A DNA stretch of 64,000 bases from positions 1-64,000 of the forward strand of contig NZ_JBBHLB010000019.1 of the NCBI RefSeq assembly GCF_037572415.1, written 5' to 3'. A program made the translations under genes and the position numbers. Below the pieces are notes generated by a model. The model searched no databases and had not been told where the DNA came from. It worked only from the letters and a program-made list of their open reading frames with translations. Shown here in pieces: positions 22,756 through 31,318 of the stretch. Each line of letters begins with the position of its first letter. Position 1 is the stretch's first letter. The DNA comes from Flavonifractor porci. GTDB lineage: Bacteria; Bacillota; Clostridia; Oscillospirales; Oscillospiraceae.

Positions 22756-24009
22756 TCACTCTGCCTCCTTGGAGGGACGGACGAACTCCGCCGCGCCCCG
22801 TCCCGCCGCCCGGCCGGTGGACCAGGCGATCTGCAAATTAAAGCCGCCGGTGTAGGCGTCCACGTCCAGCACTTCCCCGGCAAAAAAGACCCCGCCCGCC
22901 TTCTTGGAGGCCATGGTATGGGGGTCTACCTCAGAAGTTTTGACGCCGCCGGCAGTGACAATGGCCTCGGCGATGGGCCGGGGGCCGGAAATATCGATGC
23001 GGATGCACTTGAGAGTCTCCACCAACCGGCGGCGCTGCCCCTTGGTCACCGAGTTGGCCTTCAGATCGCCGGGAATGTTGGTCAGCTCCAGCACCACCGG
23101 CACCATGAGCCGGGGCACCAGCCCCTCCAGCACATGGCGGAAATCCTTGTTGGCCCCCTCCCCCAGGTCCCGGAGCACCCGGGCGTCCAGCTTCTCCTGG
23201 TCCAGGGCGGGCTTCAGATCCAGCAGGATGTAGTAGTGCTCCTTCCCCATGTCCCGCATATGGGCGGAGGCGGAGAGGATCAGGGGCCCGGTGATACCGA
23301 AGTGGGTGAAGAGCATCTCCCCCTGTTCGGCGTACACTGTCTTTTTCTTGCTGTTTTTCACCTGGATGGCCACGTTCCGCAGGCTGAGACCCTGCATCTG
23401 GGCGCAGAAGGCCTGCTCCGCCACCAGAGGCACCAGAGAGGGCCGGGGCTCTACGATGGTGTGGCCCAGGGCGCGGGCAAAGTCATACCCGTCGCCGGTA
23501 GAACCGGTAAGGGGGTAGGACACGCCGCCGGTGGCGATGACTGCCGCCTTGCAGGGATAGGTTCCCTTCTCCCCCTTCACGCCGGTGATGCGTCCCTCCT
23601 CCAGGATCAGGCCGGTGGCCCGGTCCTGAACGATGTCCACCCGGGCCTTCCGCAGAGCACGCAGCAGGGCGTCGATGATGTCGGCCGCCTTGTCGGACTG
23701 GGGAAAGACCCGGTTGCCCCGCTCGATCTTCAGGGGCACACCCAGCCTCTCAAAGAAGGCCTCCGCCTCCTCGGGAGAAAAGCGGGTGGCCGCGCTGGTC
23801 AGGAACCGGCTGTTGCCGGGAATATTTTGCAGCAACTCCTGCACCGTGCAGTGGTTGGTCACGTTGCACCGGCCCTTGCCGGTGATGTACAGCTTGCGGC
23901 CCAGCTTGGGGTTGCGCTCCAGCAGGGTGACAGACACGCCCTGCTCCGCGGCGGCCAGGGCCGCCATACAACCGGCGGCGCCGCCGCCGATCACGATGAT
24001 CTCACTCAA
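22756..24009 (-). CDS. HI0933/BaiN-like FAD-dependent oxidoreductase
   Basis: 417 residues. The dinucleotide-binding start IIVIGGGAAGCMAALAA and LGRKLYITGKGRCNVTN are hallmarks of the HI0933 (YhiN) flavoprotein family. The C-terminal motif FAGEVLDVDAYTGGFNLQIA is also typical. Some relatives have been linked to bile-acid or aminoacetone chemistry, but the substrate cannot be inferred here. Its ATG overlaps the rpiR stop as ATGA. Confidence 0.9.
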   Translation of the reverse strand: MSEIIVIGGGAAGCMAALAAAEQGVSVTLLERNPKLGRKLYITGKGRCNVTNHCTVQELLQNIPGNSRFLTSAATRFSPEEAEAFFERLGVPLKIERGNRVFPQSDKAADIIDALLRALRKARVDIVQDRATGLILEEGRITGVKGEKGTYPCKAAVIATGGVSYPLTGSTGDGYDFARALGHTIVEPRPSLVPLVAEQAFCAQMQGLSLRNVAIQVKNSKKKTVYAEQGEMLFTHFGITGPLILSASAHMRDMGKEHYYILLDLKPALDQEKLDARVLRDLGEGANKDFRHVLEGLVPRLMVPVVLELTNIPGDLKANSVTKGQRRRLVETLKCIRIDISGPRPIAEAIVTAGGVKTSEVDPHTMASKKAGGVFFAGEVLDVDAYTGGFNLQIAWSTGRAAGRGAAEFVRPSKEAE

Positions 24010-24875
24010 GGGTTTTCGTCCACCTTCTCATAGACCTCATACTCGTCCCAGATCCGTTCCAGACTCTCAAAGGTACGGGAGAGGTCGTCGTTCTTCTTCC
24101 GGCCGATGGCCACGATGAGGGCGTTGACCAGGCTGAGGGGGGCCACCAGGGAGTCCACAAAGGAGGCCATGTCGCTCTTGGCCAGCAGGGTGATGGTGGA
24201 ATAGGGGGCCAGCGGGGATGCCGCCGAGTCGGTAATGGCGATGGCCTCCGCCCCCCGGTCGTGGGCAAACTGCATGGCCTTCACCGTCCGGCGGGAGTAC
24301 CGGGGGAAGCTGATGCCGATGATCACGTCCTCCGGCCCGATGTGAAGCAGCTGTTCAAAGACCTCGCTGCTGGAGGTGGTGTGGATGATGGTCACATTGT
24401 TGAAGATCAGGGTAAAATAGAACCCCATGAAGCTGGCGATGGCGGCAGCGGAGCGCACACCCAGAATATAGATGTGGCGGGCCTTAACGATGGCGTCCAC
24501 CGCACGCTGGAACTGGGCCTGGTCGGTCTCCTCCATGGTCAGGCGGATCTTCTCAATGTCAGACTGCATCACCATGGACAAAATATCGTGGTCCCCGATG
24601 CGGTCGTTGCTCACCTCAATACGCTGGATGGAGGTAAGCTTGCTGCGGATCATCTCCTGCAGGGCCTTCTGCATGGCGGGATAGCCGTCGTACCCCAGCT
24701 CGGCGGCAAAGCGCACCACGGTGGACTCACTCACCTTCACCGTCTTGCCCAGCTTGCTGGCCGTCATGAAGGCGGCCTTGTCATAGGACTCCAGGATGAA
24801 GTTGGCGATGAGCTTCTGCCCCTTGGAGAAGGTATTCATTTCAGATTGAATGGTAGAGAGAATATCTTTCGGCAT
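24006..24875 (-). CDS. RpiR-family transcriptional regulator
   Basis: 289 residues from the ATG at 24875, with GGAGG eight bases upstream. The N-terminal HTH_6 domain (MPKDILSTIQSEMNTFSKGQ, then ASKLGKTVKVSESTVVRFAA) is followed by a SIS sugar-phosphate-binding domain at about 120-260 (HIYILGVRSAAAIASFMGFY, then VIIGISFPRYSRRTV). Such regulators sense phosphosugars. Being first in a run with a flavoprotein, cmk and plsC, it may not control only sugar genes. A perfect inverted repeat upstream (25062-25096) is a plausible autoregulatory site. Confidence 0.9.
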   Translation of the reverse strand: MPKDILSTIQSEMNTFSKGQKLIANFILESYDKAAFMTASKLGKTVKVSESTVVRFAAELGYDGYPAMQKALQEMIRSKLTSIQRIEVSNDRIGDHDILSMVMQSDIEKIRLTMEETDQAQFQRAVDAIVKARHIYILGVRSAAAIASFMGFYFTLIFNNVTIIHTTSSSEVFEQLLHIGPEDVIIGISFPRYSRRTVKAMQFAHDRGAEAIAITDSAASPLAPYSTITLLAKSDMASFVDSLVAPLSLVNALIVAIGRKKNDDLSRTFESLERIWDEYEVYEKVDENP

Positions 24876-25028
24876 AACCAGTACCTCCCGGCGTTCTGAT
24901 CCCTGTCGACATAACGCCGTTAACCTTGATGACAAAGAATCCCGGCCCATCCTCCGGTGTAACCGTGGACAGACCGGACAGAAAGACGGCCGCGCAGCCG
25001 CGGTACGTCCCTTGATTCAGTAAACACT

Positions 25029-25057
25029 ATCATACTGGTTTTTCAAAAGAAAAGCAA
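25029..25057 (-). promoter_or_regulatory. Candidate promoter of the rpiR operon
   Basis: On minus: TTGCTT (25057-25052), 17 bases, TATGAT (25034-25029), leaving a leader of about 150 bases before rpiR. Confidence 0.5.
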
Positions 25058-25061
25058 TCCC

Positions 25062-25096
25062 CTTTTTGCAAGAATTCTATCACTTCCTGCAAAAAG
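25062..25096. promoter_or_regulatory. Inverted repeat, candidate RpiR operator
   Basis: Nine-base arms CTTTTTGCA (25062-25070) and TGCAAAAAG (25088-25096) lie just upstream of the candidate rpiR promoter and one base past the rsuA stop. It could also be a weak terminator for rsuA. Confidence 0.45.
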
Positions 25097-25097
25097 T

Positions 25098-25808
25098 CTA
25101 TGACCTTTTGGAGGGTACCTGCTCCAGCAGGGCCACTTCCTCCCTGCTGAGGGCTCGCCAGCGGCCCGGCTTCAGCGCTCCCAGGGTGAGGGCTCCCTCC
25201 CGCACCCGGCGCAGGCGGGTGACCTGGAGTCCGGCGGCGGCGCACATCCGCCGCACCTGCCGGTTGCGCCCCTCATGGATGGTGACGGACAAACTTCCCT
25301 CCCCCGCTCGCTCCACTTGGGCGGGACTGAGGGGCACGCCGTCCAGCTCCATGGCACCCCGCAGCACCGGCAGAGCGGCTTGGATATCTCCTTTCACCCA
25401 CACCAGATACTCTTTCTCCACCTCATGGCTGGGATGGATGAGCCGCTGGGTCAGCTCCCCGTCGTCGGTGAGGATGAGCAGACCCTCCGAATCCAGGTCC
25501 AGCCGGCCCACCGGCCATACCCGGGCCCCGCAGTCCTGTACCAGGTCGGCCACGGTTTTCCGGCCCTTCTCGTCGGACAGGGTGGTAACATAGCCCCTTG
25601 GCTTGTTGAGCATCAGATAAGTACGCTTTTCAGGACCCTTCAGGGGCCTGCCGTCCACCCGGATGTCGTCTTTGTCCGGGTCGGCCTTATCACCTACAGC
25701 GGCAGGCTTGCCGTTCACCGTCACCCGGCCCGCCGCCAGCCAGCCCTCCGCCGCCCGGCGGGAGCAAACACCGTGGGCGGAGAGTATTTTTTGCAGCCGT
25801 TCTTCCAC
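25098..25808 (-). CDS. 16S/23S rRNA pseudouridine synthase (RsuA/RluB family)
   Basis: 236 residues from a GTG at 25808, with AAGGAGA upstream; a frame to 25880 runs into a hairpin and lacks a site. The N-terminal S4 RNA-binding domain (RLQKILSAHGVCSRRAAEGW) is followed by the synthase domain with GRLDLDSEGLLILTDDG, whose Asp is catalytic, and NRQVRRMCAAAGLQVTRL. It isomerises a uridine in rRNA. RsuA and RluB cannot be told apart safely by eye. Confidence 0.9.
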   Translation of the reverse strand: MEERLQKILSAHGVCSRRAAEGWLAAGRVTVNGKPAAVGDKADPDKDDIRVDGRPLKGPEKRTYLMLNKPRGYVTTLSDEKGRKTVADLVQDCGARVWPVGRLDLDSEGLLILTDDGELTQRLIHPSHEVEKEYLVWVKGDIQAALPVLRGAMELDGVPLSPAQVERAGEGSLSVTIHEGRNRQVRRMCAAAGLQVTRLRRVREGALTLGALKPGRWRALSREEVALLEQVPSKRS

Positions 25809-25859
25809 CGGCAGTCTCCTTTCCGCAGTTGAGGCCTGCCGTAAAACAGCAGACCTCAG

Positions 25860-26031
25860 CCTGTCAAAAAAGTGGCCCAAGCCACTTTTTTGACAGGCCG
25901 CTAAACTTTTGAGACCTTCAATAAGTCCTCAAAAGTTGTTTGATTGCACGCGAAAGGGAACCCTGACGGTTCCCTTTCACACTATCCTTCCCTCCGATGC
26001 CTTTGGCCGGAGGTCTTTTACGGCAGACCTC
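25860..26031. repeat. Cluster of hairpins between rsuA and dacF
   Basis: Successive perfect inverted repeats: 17-base arms at 25860-25876 and 25881-25897; 10-base arms at 25904-25913 and 25928-25937; 11-base arms at 25952-25962 and 25968-25978; 6-base arms at 25991-25996 and 26008-26013; 7-base arms at 26010-26016 and 26025-26031. One may terminate dacF; the density is beyond a single terminator. A similar cluster lies at 33681-33846. Confidence 0.75.
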
Positions 26032-26049
26032 TTCTGTATCGTGTCAAAT

Positions 26050-27126
26050 TCATCCGAACAACCGCTGCCACCACCGCAGAGGGGCCACGTTGTTGGCCGC
26101 GCCCGTCTGGTAGAGCAGGGGCAGCCGACCGATCTCATCCCCGTTCAGGGTGAGGGTGAGGCTCCCCGCCGGGAACCCGGCCTCCACCGGCGCCTCCACC
26201 TGCTCCGGCAGGTCCACCGTCCGCTGGACGCTCTCCCCCTGGGCCAGTGGGTAGTAGAAGTCGGACACGGTGCCCACCCGGGTGAAGGGGCACAGACTGC
26301 CCGTCACCGGAATGTGGGTCCACTCCCCCGCCGACGCTATCAGGGTCCGGGGATAGGCGGCAAAGCCGTAGTCAAAGAGGGCGGCGTGGTCGGCCCAGTC
26401 GTTGGGGGCGTTGAGGGTAACGGCGATGAGCTCCTGGCCGTCCCGCAGGGCGCTGGACACCAGGGTCCGTCCCGCCTCGTCGGTGTAGCCCGTTTTCAGG
26501 CCGGTACACCCCTCATACCGCCACAGCAGTTTGTTGTGGTTGGTCAGACTCCGCCCGGCGATGAAAATGGACCGGGTGGAGACGATGGCCCGCAGTTCCT
26601 CCCGCTCCAGCACCGCCCGGGCCAGGATGGCCATGTCGTAGGCGGTGGAGTAGTGGTCCGGATCATCCAGGCCGTTGGGGTTTGCAAAGTGGGTGTCGTT
26701 CATGCCCAGCTGGGCGGCCTTTTTGTTCATCTCCGCCACGAAGCGCTCCACGTCTCCCCCGCAGTAGCCTGCAATGGCCAGGGCCGCGTCGTTGCCCGAG
26801 GAGAGCATCAGCCCGTAGAGCAGAGCCTCCAGAGTCAGTTCCTCCTCCGGCTTGAGGTACATGGAGGAACCCTCCGCTCCCGTCCACTCCCGCTTCACCT
26901 TCACCGTGGAGGACAGGTCTGGGTGGAGTTCCACCGCTACCAGGGCGGTCATCAGCTTGGTGATGCTGGCAATGCTCCTCCGCTCCCGGGCGTTTTTCTC
27001 ATAGAGCACCCGCCCGCTCTCTTGGTCCATCAGGATGGCCGAGGATGCGGACAGGGTGGGTTCTGCCCCGAAAACGGGCAGGATCAGCAGAGACAGGACC
27101 AGCAAAAGGGCGCACCAGCGTTTCAA
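26050..27126 (-). CDS. dacF: D-alanyl-D-alanine carboxypeptidase (PBP5/DacF family)
   Basis: 358 residues with a signal peptide (RWCALLLVLSLLILPVFG). The serine peptidase motifs are SITK (Ser54, Lys57), SGN (110-112) and KTGYT. It trims the terminal D-Ala from peptidoglycan stem peptides outside the membrane. A C-terminal domain (VEAPVEAGFPAGSLTLTLNG) and a hydrophobic-amphipathic end (WWQRLFG) fit class-5 PBPs. The neighbours ytfJ and scpAB suggest a sporulation role like B. subtilis DacF, although the exact paralogue is an inference. Confidence 0.93.
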   Translation of the reverse strand: MKRWCALLLVLSLLILPVFGAEPTLSASSAILMDQESGRVLYEKNARERRSIASITKLMTALVAVELHPDLSSTVKVKREWTGAEGSSMYLKPEEELTLEALLYGLMLSSGNDAALAIAGYCGGDVERFVAEMNKKAAQLGMNDTHFANPNGLDDPDHYSTAYDMAILARAVLEREELRAIVSTRSIFIAGRSLTNHNKLLWRYEGCTGLKTGYTDEAGRTLVSSALRDGQELIAVTLNAPNDWADHAALFDYGFAAYPRTLIASAGEWTHIPVTGSLCPFTRVGTVSDFYYPLAQGESVQRTVDLPEQVEAPVEAGFPAGSLTLTLNGDEIGRLPLLYQTGAANNVAPLRWWQRLFG

Positions 27127-27152
27127 AACAGCATCACCTCACGTTGATGCCG

Positions 27153-27599
27153 TTAGTATACGCCCTCAAACCCCGGTTTATCCGTGCCGGTCCGGGCGGC
27201 CTTCTCTGCCTTTTTCTTCTCCTGCTGCTTCTCAATAAAGTCTGTGATCTTGTCGATGGCCTCGGGCACCATCTCCACCACTCGGTCCACGGTGGTGGCG
27301 GCGGGAGGCGCCACAGGCAGCAGCTTCACCGAGCCGTCCTTGACCACCAGGAAGCCCACCGGGATCAGGTTGATGCCCGCCCCGGCGCCGCCGCCGAAGC
27401 AGCTGTTGTCCTCCGGCTTTTTGTGCTTGCTGCCGAACTCGGTGCCGCCGGAACCCACACCCACGCTGAGCCGGGAGATGGGGATAATGGTCACCTCGCC
27501 GGTGACGATGGGCTGGCCCACGATGGTGTTGGCGTCTGCGATCTCACGGACCTTGTCCACGATCTCGCCCATCAGATCTCCGATAGGATGCTTTTCCAT
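27153..27599 (-). CDS. ytfJ: GerW/YtfJ-family sporulation protein
   Basis: 148 residues. The conserved MEKHPIGDLMGEIVDKVREI start, GQPIVTGEVTIIPISRLSVG and the Gly-rich GGGAGAGINLIPVGFLVV are typical of YtfJ (GerW), a forespore protein needed for germination in some spore-formers. The C-terminus is Lys/Ala-rich. It follows a DUF2953 gene by three bases, the same pair as ytfI-ytfJ of Bacillus. Confidence 0.93.
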   Translation of the reverse strand: MEKHPIGDLMGEIVDKVREIADANTIVGQPIVTGEVTIIPISRLSVGVGSGGTEFGSKHKKPEDNSCFGGGAGAGINLIPVGFLVVKDGSVKLLPVAPPAATTVDRVVEMVPEAIDKITDFIEKQQEKKKAEKAARTGTDKPGFEGVY

Positions 27600-27602
27600 A
27601 GC

Positions 27603-28238
27603 TTAAACCGCCTCTTTCTGTGTTTCCTGCCGGGATTTACTCCCGCTTTTTTGTTTGGAAAGGATGGGCAGTACCTTGGACGCCACCCGGACGCCCAGAG
27701 CAAAGATCTGCCCGATGGTCAGCGTGGCCGCCGCTCGCAGATACACGGTGGGATGCTCGGTGGTAAAATCCATGTTGGTGCGGATGCGCCACTCCTTCAC
27801 CTTAAAATTTTGCTCCACCAGGGGCCAAAACATACCGACAGCCCCGTTGAGTCTGCCGTAATTCACCGCCGTCCTGGCCGGATCGGCGGAGGCAACAACC
27901 ACGTCCAAGTAGAACTGGTCAATGCGGATCTTCCGCCGCAGCTGCCCGGCGGCGTCGGTCACCACCGGCAGCAGTTCTTTCACCAGATCAAAGATCTCCC
28001 CCGCCGTTTTGGGTTTCTTTGGGGACTTGGACTTTTTTTGCTTGGATGCCTTGGCTTTTTTTGCCTTGGCCGGTTTGGGCTGTTTGGCCTTCCGGGGAAA
28101 GAGGGTCACCCGCACCGGGCCTGCCAGCAGCCGCAGGGTAAAGGTCTTTTGGGCGTACTCTGCCCATACCCCCACCCGGATCAGGCTGAGCAGCACCAGT
28201 GCCAGGACCACGATCCCCAGAACCAGCAGCACAATCAT
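27603..28238 (-). CDS. DUF2953 membrane-anchored protein (YtfI-like)
   Basis: 211 residues. An N-terminal membrane segment (IVLLVLGIVVLALVLLSLI) is followed by a short strand region and a Lys/Pro/Ala-rich linker (KAKQPKPAKAKKAKASKQKK). A DUF2953-like domain follows (RIDQFYLDVVVASADPARTA, then WPLVEQNFKVKEWRI). It starts inside the scpB stop (ATGA) and is linked to ytfJ, so a sporulation role is probable. The precise function is unknown. Confidence 0.85.
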   Translation of the reverse strand: MIVLLVLGIVVLALVLLSLIRVGVWAEYAQKTFTLRLLAGPVRVTLFPRKAKQPKPAKAKKAKASKQKKSKSPKKPKTAGEIFDLVKELLPVVTDAAGQLRRKIRIDQFYLDVVVASADPARTAVNYGRLNGAVGMFWPLVEQNFKVKEWRIRTNMDFTTEHPTVYLRAAATLTIGQIFALGVRVASKVLPILSKQKSGSKSRQETQKEAV

Positions 28239-28900
28239 GCCCCAGACTCCTCCTCAGACTTGGCCAGCTCCCTGGCGGCTTCCTCGATCTCTTCTTCCGT
28301 AATGGCGGACAGGTTCTCCCCTTCCTCCGCCGCCTTCAGCCGCTCCACCGCCGCCTGCATCTCCAGGGTGATCTGTCCGTCCTCCGGCGGCATATTGGGC
28401 AGCTCGGGCAGCTCGTCCAGGCTGGACAGGCCGAAGGACCGCAGGAAGGTCTGGGTGGTGCGGTACTGGATGGGGCGGCCGGGCACCGCCAGACGGCCGC
28501 ACTCCTCGATCAGGTCCCGCTCCAGCAGCAGACTGATGGTATAGGAGCTGTCCACCCCCCGCACCTGGTCCACGTAGGCCCGGGTGGCGGTCTGGTGGTA
28601 GGCGATGATGGCCAGCACCTCCAGAGCGGGCTGGCTCAGCCGGGCGGGGCGGCGGGTCTCAAAGGCTTTTCGGATGTAGGGGGCGAACTCAGGGGCGGAG
28701 CACAGCTGATAGCTGGTCTCCAGCCGCACCAGCCGGATGCCCCGGCGCTCATAGCTGTAGCGGTCAGCCATACGCTTGCACACCGTATCCACGGTGCTCC
28801 GGTCCAGGTCCAGGGCCAGGCACAGCCGCTCCACCCCCACCGGCTCCCCGGCGGCAAAGAGGATGCCCTCGATGGCCGATTCGATTTCCTTTACTTCCAT
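28235..28900 (-). CDS. scpB: Segregation and condensation protein B
   Basis: 221 residues. Two winged-helix domains are visible: EIESAIEGILFAAGEPVGVE at the N-terminus and LSQPALEVLAIIAYHQTATR with DSSYTISLLLERDLIEECGR. It is the kleisin-associated subunit of the SMC-ScpAB condensin that organises origins and segregates chromosomes. The tail is Glu-rich. It follows scpA by three bases. Confidence 0.95.
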   Translation of the reverse strand: MEVKEIESAIEGILFAAGEPVGVERLCLALDLDRSTVDTVCKRMADRYSYERRGIRLVRLETSYQLCSAPEFAPYIRKAFETRRPARLSQPALEVLAIIAYHQTATRAYVDQVRGVDSSYTISLLLERDLIEECGRLAVPGRPIQYRTTQTFLRSFGLSSLDELPELPNMPPEDGQITLEMQAAVERLKAAEEGENLSAITEEEIEEAARELAKSEEESGA

Positions 28901-28903
28901 AGA

Positions 28904-29725
28904 TTATCCCCCGTCTGACGGCTCGTAAACATCGGTGGAGTAGTCGGGCTCCTCCCCGCCCTCCCCGGTGCTGGTGATGGTGCAGTCCTGCTCCGTCCCC
29001 GCCAGGCGCACCCGCCGGGCCTTGCACAGTTCCAACACGGCGATGAAGGTGGCCACGATCTCCGACCGGCTCCGGTTGCCCCTGAACAGGGCGGAAAACC
29101 GGGTGACCCCGAACCGGGCCAGCCGCTCCAGGATCTCGTCGGCCTTGTCGGCCACCGGATAGGGTTCCCTACCCACGATGCCCTCAAAGGCGGCCATGGG
29201 GGGCGGCAGCCGGTGGTCGGTCCGGGCCAGGACCGACTTCATGGCCTTCAGCAGGTCCTCCGGCTTGTGGACGTAGCGGTAGGTCTTGTCCGCCTGGATG
29301 GCCTCCGGCGGCTTGGTCAGGTAATCACGCCCCACCGCGTAGCGGTCGGACAGGGTGGGCACCACCGCCTTGATGCGGACATAGTCCTCCCGCCGCTGAT
29401 GCTCCTCCAGGGAGGCCATCAGCTGTTCCAGTTCGGTGAGGGCCTCCTCATCGTGGATGGACAGCAGCATCCGGGTCTTGATGTAGACCAGCTGGGCCGC
29501 CATGGTGACGAACTCGCTGGCCACCTCCAGGTCCAGCTGCCGCCGCTGGTCCATCCAGGCCAGATATTGGTCCAGAATCAGAGAGATCTGAATGTCCTTG
29601 ATCTCCATCTTGTTCTTGCTCAGCAGATGGAGGATCAGATCCAGAGGGCCGTTGAAGTCCTCCATATCCTCCCGGTTCTTGACCACTTTTTCCAGATGGT
29701 AAATGGGCGTTTCGATGGCACTCAC
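28904..29725 (-). CDS. scpA: Segregation and condensation protein A
   Basis: 273 residues. The ScpA kleisin pattern is clear: FNGPLDLILHLLSKNKMEIK and DIQISLILDQYLAWMDQ, then FVTMAAQLVYIKTRMLL. A C-terminal winged helix (VTRFSALFRGNRSRSEIVAT) binds the SMC head. It forms the condensin ring with SMC and ScpB. It lies directly after a site-2 protease gene and before scpB, as in many Clostridia. Confidence 0.95.
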   Translation of the reverse strand: MSAIETPIYHLEKVVKNREDMEDFNGPLDLILHLLSKNKMEIKDIQISLILDQYLAWMDQRRQLDLEVASEFVTMAAQLVYIKTRMLLSIHDEEALTELEQLMASLEEHQRREDYVRIKAVVPTLSDRYAVGRDYLTKPPEAIQADKTYRYVHKPEDLLKAMKSVLARTDHRLPPPMAAFEGIVGREPYPVADKADEILERLARFGVTRFSALFRGNRSRSEIVATFIAVLELCKARRVRLAGTEQDCTITSTGEGGEEPDYSTDVYEPSDGG

Positions 29726-29726
29726 C

Positions 29727-30437
29727 TCAAAACAGGTTCAGAATAGTGGAAACGTCCTGGAGATAGAGCAGCCATTCCAGCGGCATTCCGGTGATGGCGC
29801 ACAGCCCCCGCAGGCACTGGACCATCAGGAAGGTCAGGGGCTTGTTGAACACCCCCACCAGCACCAGGATGATGAGCAGGCCCATCACATATTTCTCATA
29901 CTTGAGGATGGTATAGTAGGTCCTGTCGGGCAGGAAGGCAAACAGGATCTTGGACCCGTCCAGAGGGGAAATAGGGATCAGGTTGAACAGTCCCATACCC
30001 ACCCCCAGCAGGGCCATATTGGACAGGAAACACAGGGCCAGCAGAGTGCCCTTGTTGATGGGAGCGAAGTGCCAGACAACGGAGGCCAGGGCCACCGCAC
30101 CCAGGGCGGTGAGGAAGTTGGCCACCGGTCCCGCCAGGGCGGTGATGGCCATACCCTGCTTGGGGCGCTTGAAGTAGCGCATATCCACCGGCACCGGCTT
30201 GGCCCAGCCCACCTTGACCACCATCATCATCAAAAGGCCCATGGGGTCCAGGTGCTTGATGGGATTGAGCGTAAGCCGCCCAGCGTTTTTGGCGGTGGGG
30301 TCCCCCAGCCGGTAGGCCACAAAGCCGTGGGACAGCTCATGCAGGGTGATGCACAGCAGGGCGGCCACGGCGCTGATGAGCAGGGCCACAAGCCCCCACC
30401 AGTCCATGTGCCGGAAAAATTGACCGAGTGAACCCAA
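29727..30437 (-). CDS. Site-2 protease family (M50) membrane protein
   Basis: 236 residues. A TTG start has GGAGG eight bases upstream. The zinc motif HELSH (in ITLHELSHGFVAYRL) and the second-site NLIPISPLDGSKIL are intact, with four or more membrane segments. Proteins of this short YwhC-like group are conserved next to scpA in Firmicutes; the substrate is not known. They are distinct from the SpoIVFB-like gene at 45640. Confidence 0.9.
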   Translation of the reverse strand: MGSLGQFFRHMDWWGLVALLISAVAALLCITLHELSHGFVAYRLGDPTAKNAGRLTLNPIKHLDPMGLLMMMVVKVGWAKPVPVDMRYFKRPKQGMAITALAGPVANFLTALGAVALASVVWHFAPINKGTLLALCFLSNMALLGVGMGLFNLIPISPLDGSKILFAFLPDRTYYTILKYEKYVMGLLIILVLVGVFNKPLTFLMVQCLRGLCAITGMPLEWLLYLQDVSTILNLF

Positions 30438-30440
30438 AAA

Positions 30441-31136
30441 TCATTCCTCCAATAGCTTGCTTTTCAGCCTCTCCAGCACCGGCTGGGTCAGCCCGATGGC
30501 ACGCAGGTAATCTGTGACAGAGCCGTAAGCCCCCTCCAGCCTCTCCAGGCAGTCCTCCAGATACTCCGGCTTGGAAAGGCCCACATAGGCGGGCAGGTCA
30601 GAGCGAGTCTCCCTCATCCACCGGATCACCGGGCGAATGTAGGTCTGGGACACCTGATAGTCAGCCAGGATATCCAGCCGGTCCACTCCCGCCAGGGTGA
30701 GCAGCAGGGCGGCAATGCAGCCGGTGCGGTCCTTCCCCGCCATACAGTGGAAGAGCACGCCGCCGGGGGCGTCGGCGATGGTCTCCAGCACCGAGCGTAT
30801 GGTGTCCTTCCGCTCCAGGGTGCGGAAATAGCCCAGACCGATGAGCTCCTCCTCGTTGGGCAGCTTCTCGCCGCCGGACATGGGGATAAAGTGATAGGAG
30901 AAGCCGGGCCGGTTTGCCAGCTCATCGGGCAGGAAGTCCCGCTCCGCCGGACTGCGCAGATCAATGATGGTGGTGATGTTCCGCTCCAGCAGCTGACCCA
31001 CGTCGGCGTCGGACAGCCCTGCGGGGTTGTCCCCCCGCAGCAGGGTGCCCCACCGGGTGGTCTTCCCCTCCGCCGTTGGATAACCGCCCAGATCCCGCAG
31101 GTTGAGCATCTTCCCCAGCACGATTCGCCGCTGCAT
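30441..31136 (-). CDS. Tyrosine/serine protein phosphatase
   Basis: 231 residues. The active-site loop HCMAGKDRTG (Cys131, Arg137) and an N-terminal NLRDLGGYP match the Y_phosphatase3 family, which dephosphorylates proteins or phosphoinositide-like substrates. No signal peptide is seen, so it should be cytoplasmic. It ends three bases before the M50 gene, suggesting one transcript. Confidence 0.9.
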   Translation of the reverse strand: MQRRIVLGKMLNLRDLGGYPTAEGKTTRWGTLLRGDNPAGLSDADVGQLLERNITTIIDLRSPAERDFLPDELANRPGFSYHFIPMSGGEKLPNEEELIGLGYFRTLERKDTIRSVLETIADAPGGVLFHCMAGKDRTGCIAALLLTLAGVDRLDILADYQVSQTYIRPVIRWMRETRSDLPAYVGLSKPEYLEDCLERLEGAYGSVTDYLRAIGLTQPVLERLKSKLLEE

Positions 31137-31318
31137 CCTTGTTCACCTCTGTTTCCTCATATTTTAACTTTGATTATAGCAAATTTTTCAGCCAAACACA
31201 AGGGACACTCTCCGCCCCACCGACGCAGGAAGGGTCTGCTGCATATGCCGCAGCAGACCCTTCCCTTATTCTCCTCCAGGAGAAAATCATTTGGTATCAA
31301 ATTGACCGGAACCGGCGG

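Noticed and set aside
22755..22883. 43-residue N-terminal extension of cmk
   Set aside because: It overlaps the coding end of the flavoprotein gene, and the P-loop start MTKHRSIAIDGPSGAGK is normal for cytidylate kinase.
31228..31264. Strong inverted repeat GAAGGGTCTGCTGC downstream of the C39 lipoprotein gene as a terminator
   Set aside because: The arms pair well but no T tract follows on either strand, so a terminator call is not supported.
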